Assembly: GCA_021814735.1 (NCBI GenBank)
Contig: JAKAHX010000099.1
Coordinates: 1 to 6,462 of the forward strand
Direction: 5' to 3'
DNA length: 6,462 bases
Origin: Chloroflexota bacterium
Lineage (GTDB): Bacteria; Chloroflexota; Limnocylindria; Limnocylindrales; CSP1-4
The position numbers were made by a program, and so were the translations under genes. This document shows, piece after piece, positions 1 through 5,801 of this stretch. Numbering within the stretch: the stretch's first letter is position 1; every line of letters starts with the position of its first letter. The notes under the pieces were generated by a model. That model had not been told where the DNA came from, did not search any database, and saw only the letters and a program-made list of their open reading frames with translations.

Positions 1-490
1 CGTCGCTCTTGATCTCGTTGAAGAGCTTCATGGCCTCGATCAGGCCGATCACCTGGCCGGCCACGATCTCGGCACCGATCTTCACGTAGGGGGCGGCACC
101 CGGAGACGGCGCGCTGTAGAAGATACCGGTGAGCGGCGCCAGGACCGCGTGCGTGGCCGGAACGGCCTCCGCGGCACCATCGCCGCCGGCACCCGGCTGA
201 CCGGGAACACCCGGCTGCGCGACAGCGCCCGGTGCGGTGCGGCCGGCACCCGGTTGACCCGGTGTGCCGACGGCGTGTGCAGCCGACCCGTGGCCGCTCG
301 GCCCATGGGCAGGACCGGGCGCCGGGTCGGCCGAACCCTCGACCAGCACGGCGGCCCCGGCGGGCGGCAGCGGCTTGCGCAGCACGATGCCAAGCTCGCC
401 CGCCTGGACCTCGAGCTCGGCCAGCCCGGAGCGCTCGAGGAGGTCCTCGAGCCGGTCGATGAGGGCGAGCAGCTCCTCGGTGGTGGTCAT
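1..490 (-). CDS. accB: Acetyl-CoA carboxylase biotin carboxyl carrier protein, 3'-truncated by window edge
   Basis: BCCP carries biotin between AccC and the AccA/AccD carboxyltransferase. From ATG 490, 163 residues are visible. The N-terminal segment (about 5-40: EELLALIDRLEDLLERSG, then AELEVQAGELGIVLRKP) is followed by a Pro/Gly/Ala linker (about 41-110). The biotinyl domain starts at VLAPLTGIFYSAPSPGAAPY (116-135) and reaches GQVIGLIEAMKLFNEIKSD (145-163), where the window ends. Lys155 in EAMK is the biotin acceptor. The expected remaining 30 or so residues, which close the fold, lie outside. The linker contains two copies of PGQPGAG, making short collagen-like Gly-x-y runs. The start overlaps the 46-aa gene's stop by 4 bases. 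It is a paralogue of the lysine-less protein at 4719-5801: both share the N-terminal segment, but only this copy can be biotinylated. Confidence 0.96.
   Translation of the reverse strand, partial: MTTTEELLALIDRLEDLLERSGLAELEVQAGELGIVLRKPLPPAGAAVLVEGSADPAPGPAHGPSGHGSAAHAVGTPGQPGAGRTAPGAVAQPGVPGQPGAGGDGAAEAVPATHAVLAPLTGIFYSAPSPGAAPYVKIGAEIVAGQVIGLIEAMKLFNEIKSD
185..262 (-). repeat. Imperfect 21-bp direct repeat in the accB linker
   Basis: Near-identical 21-bp segments (19 of 21 bases match) at 185-205 and 242-262, 57 bp apart (19 codons), encode the two PGQPGAG motifs of the BCCP linker. This is a minor in-frame duplication in disordered sequence. Confidence 0.75.
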
Positions 491-627
491 GGACGGTCCC
501 CGCCCCACTCGCCGGTCGCGTAGCGGCACTGGGGCCCGGTGGTGGCGAGCTCGACGGCGTAGCAGCACTCCGGCTCGTGGGCCGCGAGCGGGGGCCGGTG
601 GCGGCACGCCCGGCGGGTGGCGGTCAT
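487..627 (-). CDS. 46-aa Cys/His-containing small protein coupled between fabF and accB
   Basis: A 46-residue ORF (ATG 627, TGA 487-489) exactly fills the fabF-accB interval, with ATGA 4-base overlaps on both sides. Nearly every codon ends in G or C, as in the flanking genes. The sequence contains Cys8-x-His10, His17, Cys21-Cys22, Cys34 and the segments HEPECCYAVEL and GPQCRYATGEW. It is basic at the N-terminus, with no hydrophobic segment long enough for a membrane helix. Four Cys and two His in 46 residues could bind a metal such as zinc, but no standard zinc-finger spacing is met, and this is inference. I do not recognise a family. A small accessory factor for the condensing enzyme or carboxylase is conceivable from position alone. 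The upstream ribosome binding signal is weak (GGTGGG), so expression would depend on coupling to fabF. The alternative is a chance frame. Confidence 0.6.
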   Translation of the reverse strand: MTATRRACRHRPPLAAHEPECCYAVELATTGPQCRYATGEWGGDRP

Positions 628-1889
628 GCGTCGACCCACCGGCGGAGGAGCAGGACGCTGTTCTGGCCGCCGAACCCGAACGCGTTGACGAGCGCCACGT
701 CGAACGTCCCCCGGCGGGCCGCGCCGCGCACCACGTCCATGCCGGCCGCCTCCGCGTCGGGGTCGTCCAGGTTCAGCGTCGGCGGCACGCATCCCTCGAC
801 GAGCGAGCGGACCGAGACGGCGGCCCCGATCGCACCTGCCGCGCCCAGCGTGTGCCCGATCGCGCTCTTGGTCGCGGTGATGGGCACCCGGTCCGCCCGA
901 TCCCCGAGGAGCTCGCGGAGCCCGCCCAGCTCGGCGCGGTCGCCCTCGGGCGTGCTGGTCGCGTGCGCGCTCACGAAGTCGACGTCACGGGGCTCCAGCC
1001 CGGCCTTCGCAAAGGCACGGCGCGCGGCACGGACCGCGCCGCTGGCGCCCGGCGCCGGCAGGGTCGCGTGGTAAGCGTCCGCGGATGCCCCGTAGCCGGC
1101 GAGCTCGGCGAGGATCCGCGCGCCGCGGGCCCGGGCGTGGTCCAGGCCCTCCAGCACGAGCGTGGCCGCGCCCTCGGCGATCACGAACCCGTCGCGCCCC
1201 CGGTCGAACGGCCGGCTCGCGCCCGCGGGATCGTCGTTGCGGGTGCTGAGCGCCTTCATCGCCGAGAACGCGCCGACGATGCCCTCCAGGACCGTGGCCT
1301 CCGTCCCGCCGGCCAGCATCACCTCCGCGTCGCCGCGCCGGATCGTCTCGGCCGCCTCGCCGATGGCGTGGGCGCCGCTGGCACAGGCGCTGATGGTGGC
1401 CATGCTGGGGCCGCGGGCGCCCAGCACCAATCCGATCTGCCCGGCGGTCATGTTGGCGATCGCCATGGGGACGAAGAAGGGGCTGAGTCGGTCGGGGCCG
1501 CGCTCCACGTAGGTCCGGATCTCGTCGAAGATCGTGGCCGCCCCGCCGAAGCCGGTCCCCACGAACGCGCCGGTGGCGTCGGCGAGAGGCCCCTCGAGCC
1601 GCTCCGGGAGCCCGGCGTCGGCGAGCGCCTCCCGGGTGGCCAGCAGCGAGAGCTGCGTGGCCCGGTCGGTGCGGCGGAGCGCCTTGCGGTCGAGGACGCG
1701 CGACGGGTCGGCGTCGAGCGCCTCCCCGGCGATCCGGCACGCCAGGCGCGACGCATCGAAGGAAGCGATGGGGCGAATCCCGGACTCCCCCGCGACGAGC
1801 CGTTCCCAGGTGGCGGGCAGGTCGGCGCCGAGCGGCGTCACGGCGCCCAGGCCGGTCACCACCACGCGCCGGGATTCGGCCGACGTCAC
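624..1889 (-). CDS. fabF: Beta-ketoacyl-[acyl-carrier-protein] synthase II
   Basis: FabF condenses malonyl-ACP with a growing acyl-ACP, the chain-extending step. The 421-aa thiolase-fold protein begins VTSAESRRVVVTGLGAVTPLG, with GTG 1889 placing the start where FabF proteins normally begin. The catalytic residues are Cys169 in ATISACASGAH (164-174), His309 in SAHATSTPEGD (307-317) and His346 in TKSAIGHTLGAAGA (340-353), with Lys341 nearby. SPFFVPMAIANM (136-147) and ALSTRNDDP (213-221) are FabF-type motifs. NAFGFGGQN (402-410) stands in for the common NSFGFGGTN. Phe114 in VGTGFGGA aligns with the Ile of E. coli FabF GSGIGG (Ile108), a residue lining the acyl pocket, so chain-length range may differ. 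The start overlaps the phosphoesterase stop by 4 bases (GTGA), and the stop overlaps the next small gene's ATG by 4 bases (ATGA). Confidence 0.96.
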   Translation of the reverse strand: MTSAESRRVVVTGLGAVTPLGADLPATWERLVAGESGIRPIASFDASRLACRIAGEALDADPSRVLDRKALRRTDRATQLSLLATREALADAGLPERLEGPLADATGAFVGTGFGGAATIFDEIRTYVERGPDRLSPFFVPMAIANMTAGQIGLVLGARGPSMATISACASGAHAIGEAAETIRRGDAEVMLAGGTEATVLEGIVGAFSAMKALSTRNDDPAGASRPFDRGRDGFVIAEGAATLVLEGLDHARARGARILAELAGYGASADAYHATLPAPGASGAVRAARRAFAKAGLEPRDVDFVSAHATSTPEGDRAELGGLRELLGDRADRVPITATKSAIGHTLGAAGAIGAAVSVRSLVEGCVPPTLNLDDPDAEAAGMDVVRGAARRGTFDVALVNAFGFGGQNSVLLLRRWVDA

Positions 1890-2629
1890 CGGACGAAGCG
1901 CCCCGTCCGGACCGTGGCGGCGCGGTAGACGTCGCCGGCAAGGCCCCGCCGCGAGAGCTCGTCGCTCACCAGCTGCGTGTCGTAGGCCGAGCGGCGCAGG
2001 TCGGCCCGCACCTCGTCGCCATCGATCTCCAGGAGGGCCCAGGCGGCGGCCGGGTCGCCGTCGAAGGCATAGCCGCAGGAGCCCGGGTTCACGATCTGCT
2101 TCCAGCCGAGGTCCCGCACGTCCGCGATGTGCGTGTGGCCGCAGGTCACGATGCGGGCGTCCGTCCGGGCCATCCGCTCGATGATCGTCGTGACGTCCAC
2201 GTCCGCGCCCATCCCCGAGGTCTGGCTGCCCGGCGAGGCGTGGCAGGCGAGCACCAGCGTCTCGTCCACGCGCACCCGTCGTTCCGCCGGCAGGCGCCGC
2301 AGCCAGTCGAGCCGCTCGTCCCCCAGCTCGTCGTGTGCCCACTCGGCGGCCACCACGTTCACCCGGGGGACCTCGTCGAACCAGGGGAACGCCCCGGCCA
2401 TGTCCAGGTCGGCGGCCGCCACGTCCGTGTTGCCCTGGATGACGATCGCGCCCTGCGCCTCGAGCTCGCGGACCCGGTCGACCGCCTCGCACGGCCGGGG
2501 GCCGTTGAGGACGTAGTCGCCGAGGAAGACGACGAGGTCGGGCGCCTCGCGACGCACGTCGACGAGGGCAGCGTCGAGGGCGGTCACGTTGCCGTGGATG
2601 TCGGAGAGGAGGGCGATGCGATAGGTCAT
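1886..2629 (-). CDS. Calcineurin-like metallophosphoesterase (YfcE / COG0639-type)
   Basis: This 247-aa cytoplasmic protein has the full metal-binding series of the calcineurin-like phosphoesterase superfamily: LLSDIHGN (7-14; Asp10, His12), FLGDYV (35-40; Asp38), QGNTDV (65-70; Asn67), ACHASPGS (128-135; His130) and CGHTHIAD (163-170; His165, His167). IVNPGSCGY (179-187) is typical of the small YfcE/ApaH-like bacterial family. Thr68 replaces the His of the classical GNHD motif, as often happens in YfcE-like enzymes. Members of this group hydrolyse phosphomono- or phosphodiesters in vitro, and the natural substrate here is unknown. The ATG at 2629 is chosen because the conserved core starts immediately after it and GAGG (2635-2638) lies 5 bases upstream; the longer upstream in-frame stretch is not conserved-looking. 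Its stop overlaps the fabF GTG by 4 bases, so it is probably co-translated with fatty-acid synthesis genes. No signal peptide is present. Confidence 0.93.
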   Translation of the reverse strand: MTYRIALLSDIHGNVTALDAALVDVRREAPDLVVFLGDYVLNGPRPCEAVDRVRELEAQGAIVIQGNTDVAAADLDMAGAFPWFDEVPRVNVVAAEWAHDELGDERLDWLRRLPAERRVRVDETLVLACHASPGSQTSGMGADVDVTTIIERMARTDARIVTCGHTHIADVRDLGWKQIVNPGSCGYAFDGDPAAAWALLEIDGDEVRADLRRSAYDTQLVSDELSRRGLAGDVYRAATVRTGRFVR

Positions 2630-2817
2630 GGCTGCCTCGTGTGCGATGGCCGTGGGCGCGCGGGCGCCCCGGCCGGCGTGCCGGAAGCGGTGGGGCGTGC
2701 CGCCGCCGGAAGGGCATGCACGGCAATGCCCCCGGAGGCGGAGGTCGCCACGGCCGGGCCGGCGCTCACCGGAGCGTCCCCGGTTGGGGTGGCTGCCGTA
2801 GCCGTTCCGGCGCTCAC
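2626..2817 (-). CDS. Possible 63-aa low-complexity ORF between fabZ and the phosphoesterase
   Basis: A frame starting at GTG 2817 overlaps the fabZ stop by 4 bases (GTGA) and ends at a TGA that overlaps the phosphoesterase start by 4 bases (ATGA), so it fills the interval exactly. The product is Ala/Pro/Thr/Ser/Gly-rich with no Cys, no predicted membrane segment and no recognised domain. It contains GDAPVSAG from the second copy of the 26-bp repeat. Against it, there is no convincing ribosome binding site, third-position GC is weaker than in the neighbours, and stop-free frames are common at this GC content. It could instead be an untranslated spacer, or a former FabZ tail in another frame. 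I do not recognise a family. Confidence 0.25.
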   Translation of the reverse strand: MSAGTATAATPTGDAPVSAGPAVATSASGGIAVHALPAAARPTASGTPAGAPARPRPSHTRQP

Positions 2818-2832
2818 CGGAGCGTCCCCGGT
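2759..2832 (-). repeat. Duplicated 26-bp hairpin spanning the fabZ stop codon
   Basis: The same 26 bases occur at 2759-2784 and 2807-2832, a 48-bp offset. The upstream copy in transcription order (2807-2832) contains the last fabZ codons and its TGA. In the transcript each copy can fold as CCGG, a GGA bulge, CGCTC, a CGGU loop, GAGCG, CCGG. There is no U-run, so it does not look like an intrinsic terminator. It could be a processing, stability or re-initiation element, or simply the product of a slippage duplication. The identity is directly visible; any function is inference. Confidence 0.85.
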
Positions 2833-3326
2833 GGCGGGATGATGAACGAGAGGAGCGCCTCGCAGGCGACCTCGCCGTCGACGGTCGCGACGGCACGGCC
2901 CTTGCCGAAGCGCCGGCCGAGCTTCTCCATCGTGATCTCCAGGCGCAGCGTGTCGCCAGGGACGACGATCCGCCGGAAGCGGCATTCCTCGATGCTGGCG
3001 AAGAGGCCCATCGTGTCGCCGAACCCGGGCTGCTTCGCGACATAGACGGCCATCGTCTGGGCCAGGGCCTCCACCTGGAGCACGCCGGGCATCACCGGCT
3101 GGCCCGGGAAGTGGCCCTGGAAGAACCACTCGGTGGCGGTGACGGCCTTCTGGCCGACGATCCGCTGGTGGTCCGGGTCGTACTCCACGATCCGGTCGAC
3201 GAGCAGGAACGGCCAGCGGTGCGGGATCAGCGCCTGGATCTCGCGGGTGGTCAGCACGGTGGTCGTGCCGGGCGCGGCGGAACCGCCGGCCGGCTCCGTG
3301 CTCGCGGGGTCCTGTGTGCTCGACAT
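2814..3326 (-). CDS. fabZ: 3-hydroxyacyl-[acyl-carrier-protein] dehydratase
   Basis: FabZ removes water from 3-hydroxyacyl-ACP to give trans-2-enoyl-ACP in each elongation round. The 170-aa product has a single hotdog fold: IPHRWPFLLVDRI (34-46), then the catalytic FFQGHFPGQPVMPGVLQVEA (68-87) with His72 and Glu86, followed by LFASIEECRFRRIVVPGDTL (108-127), GKGRAVATVDGEVACEA (141-157) and a short PPPGTLR end. The first 25 or so residues are a Ser/Thr/Pro/Gly-rich extension not usual for the roughly 145-aa family core. ATG 3326 is chosen over an upstream TTG because of its strong ribosome binding site. The last codons and the TGA stop lie in a hairpin-forming 26-bp sequence that is repeated once downstream. 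FabZ rather than FabA is called from the FFQGHFPG/MPGVL motif and the context. Confidence 0.96.
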   Translation of the reverse strand: MSSTQDPASTEPAGGSAAPGTTTVLTTREIQALIPHRWPFLLVDRIVEYDPDHQRIVGQKAVTATEWFFQGHFPGQPVMPGVLQVEALAQTMAVYVAKQPGFGDTMGLFASIEECRFRRIVVPGDTLRLEITMEKLGRRFGKGRAVATVDGEVACEALLSFIIPPPGTLR

Positions 3327-3330
3327 CCGT

Positions 3331-3337
3331 CCCTCCC
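3331..3337 (-). promoter_or_regulatory. Ribosome binding site deciding the fabZ start
   Basis: GGGAGGG lies 4 bases upstream of ATG 3326 in the short accC-fabZ gap. It favours this ATG over the in-frame TTG at 3344, which has no comparable upstream site. Confidence 0.7.
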
Positions 3338-3353
3338 GATCCAACGCCGCGCG

Positions 3354-4718
<1,365 letters not shown>

Positions 4719-5801
4719 TCAGGCACCCTCCGAGGCCGGTGCGCTGGCGGCTGCCGCGGGCCCCGCGCCCGATGGTGCTGTGGACGCCTGCCCGGCGTCC
4801 GCGCGTGCCGGTGCGCCAGTGTCCGCCGGTCCGTCATCGGGTGCGCGGCCGGGCAGGTCCAGCTGGACCAGCGGCTGCCCGTACTCGACCGCCTCGCCCG
4901 ACTGGGCGAGCAGGCGGCCGATGAACCCGTCGACCGGGGCCACGACTTCCTGGCGGATCCCCAGGCAGTCCACGTACCCGATCACGTCGCCACTCTGCGC
5001 ACGGCGCCCCGAGGTCCAGCCCTCGCGGGGGACGAAGTAGCCGACGGCGGGTGACGTGGCGACCGCCGGCGTGGCGGATGCGACCGGAGCCGCCGGGTGC
5101 GACCCGGGGGTCGATCCCGCAGCGTGTGCGCCCGCGGCCGATCCCCCACCGTGCGAGCCGGGGGGTGATCCCGCAGCGTGTGCGCCCGCGGCCGATCCTG
5201 CACCGTGCGGTCCGGCGGCCGGGCCCGCCGCGTGGGAGCCGCCGGCCGATCCCGCGGAGGCAGCGGCCGACACGGTCGATGCAGGCCCGCCCGGGGCAGC
5301 GTCCGACGACCCACCCGGGGTCGCCAGCGGGTCATCGCCCGCGCCCGGCTGGACGCCATCGGCAGCAGGCGTCGTCCCCGGGTGGGTGCTCTCGGCATGC
5401 GCGTGCCGCTCCGCGGCCGTCGCGGGTCGCGCTCCGCGGGCCGCGGAACCGGGGACCGTCCCGGCGGCACGGTGGAGGCCGCTCCCGGGCGAGGCCGCCG
5501 CCGATCCAGGGCCGCGACGCTCGTATGGCTTGCGCAGCCGGATCCGCCAGGCGTCGGTCCGCACCTCGAGCTCGCCCAGTCCGCTCGCGTCCAGCCGCGC
5601 GACCAGCGCCGGCAGGAGATCGTCCGCCAGGCGACGGATCGCCTCGGCAGCCCCGGGCCGGGATCCTGGCGTCACCGACACCGCGAGGGCATCGGCCGGG
5701 TCCGGCGCTTCGACCGCCAGGGAGACCGCCTTCTCCGGGTCGGCCGACCGAGCCGGAGCCGGGTCGGTGGGCGGCTGGGTCACCCGCTCCTCGGCGCCCA
5801 C
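4719..5801 (-). CDS. BCCP-like biotinyl-domain protein lacking the biotin-accepting lysine (pseudo-BCCP)
   Basis: The 360-aa product has the architecture of a biotin carboxyl carrier protein but cannot be biotinylated at the usual place. Residues about 52-92 match the N-terminal segment of the canonical AccB at the other end of the window: ASGLGELEV and RIRLRKP here, RSGLAELEV and GIVLRKP there. Residues about 93-245 are an Ala/Gly/Pro/His linker with six 9-residue repeats. Residues about 252-316 form a biotinyl/lipoyl-like domain, with GDVIGYVDCLGIRQEVVAP (271-289) aligning to the acceptor hairpin and VEYGQPLVQL (305-314) closing the fold. Asp278-Cys-Leu-Gly281 replaces Glu-Ala-Met-Lys, so Gly281 sits at the lysine position. 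A 45-residue Ala-rich tail follows. The frame is intact and the fold conserved on both sides, so this is not a frameshift. Its place directly before accC suggests it binds AccC or the carboxylase complex. Family knowledge: plant BADC proteins are similarly lysine-less BCCP relatives that restrain the enzyme. A regulatory or structural role is inference. Annotation pipelines would probably label it accB. Confidence 0.85.
   Translation of the reverse strand: MGAEERVTQPPTDPAPARSADPEKAVSLAVEAPDPADALAVSVTPGSRPGAAEAIRRLADDLLPALVARLDASGLGELEVRTDAWRIRLRKPYERRGPGSAAASPGSGLHRAAGTVPGSAARGARPATAAERHAHAESTHPGTTPAADGVQPGAGDDPLATPGGSSDAAPGGPASTVSAAASAGSAGGSHAAGPAAGPHGAGSAAGAHAAGSPPGSHGGGSAAGAHAAGSTPGSHPAAPVASATPAVATSPAVGYFVPREGWTSGRRAQSGDVIGYVDCLGIRQEVVAPVDGFIGRLLAQSGEAVEYGQPLVQLDLPGRAPDDGPADTGAPARADAGQASTAPSGAGPAAAASAPASEGA
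4726..4731 (-). promoter_or_regulatory. Ribosome binding site for accC
   Basis: GGAGGG lies in the final codons of the BCCP-like gene, 7 bases before the accC GTG at 4718. It supports that start, which follows the upstream TGA with no gap. Confidence 0.65.
5097..5258 (-). repeat. Six tandem 27-bp (9-codon) repeats encoding a His-spaced linker
   Basis: Inside the BCCP-like gene, histidine codons (CAC) recur exactly every 27 bases, at residues 190, 199, 208, 217, 226 and 235. The unit is roughly [AG]-[AG]-G-S-x-x-G-[SA]-His. Within it a 32-bp sequence is identical at 5113-5144 and 5167-5198, a 54-bp offset or two units, which suggests a recent two-unit duplication. The repeats lie in the disordered linker between the N-terminal segment and the biotinyl-like domain, so copy number probably varies between strains and mainly sets linker length. 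Confidence 0.9.

Noticed and set aside
264..1928. 554-codon open frame on the plus strand
   Set aside because: It lies opposite fabF and accB, which have clear family motifs. The product is Arg/Gly/Ala-rich with no domain; long antisense frames are expected at this GC content.
1890..2726. Long N-terminal extension of the fabF frame
   Set aside because: It reads through the phosphoesterase in another frame and is Arg/Pro-rich; FabF homology starts right at GTG 1889.
2759..2832. Rho-independent terminator after fabZ
   Set aside because: The hairpin has no following U-run in the transcript, and the downstream genes are tightly coupled members of the same pathway.
2630..3043. N-terminal extension of the phosphoesterase frame into fabZ
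   Set aside because: Low-complexity Ser/Arg sequence out of frame with fabZ; ATG 2629 has a ribosome binding site and begins the conserved core directly.
5097..5258. CRISPR array or satellite DNA
   Set aside because: Units are contiguous 27-bp in-frame codon repeats without unique spacers and belong to a protein linker.
4719..5801. Loss of the biotin lysine through a sequencing error or frameshift
   Set aside because: Residues on both sides of DCLG stay in frame and match the biotinyl fold (GDVIGYV before, VEYGQPLVQL after), so a simple indel cannot explain it.
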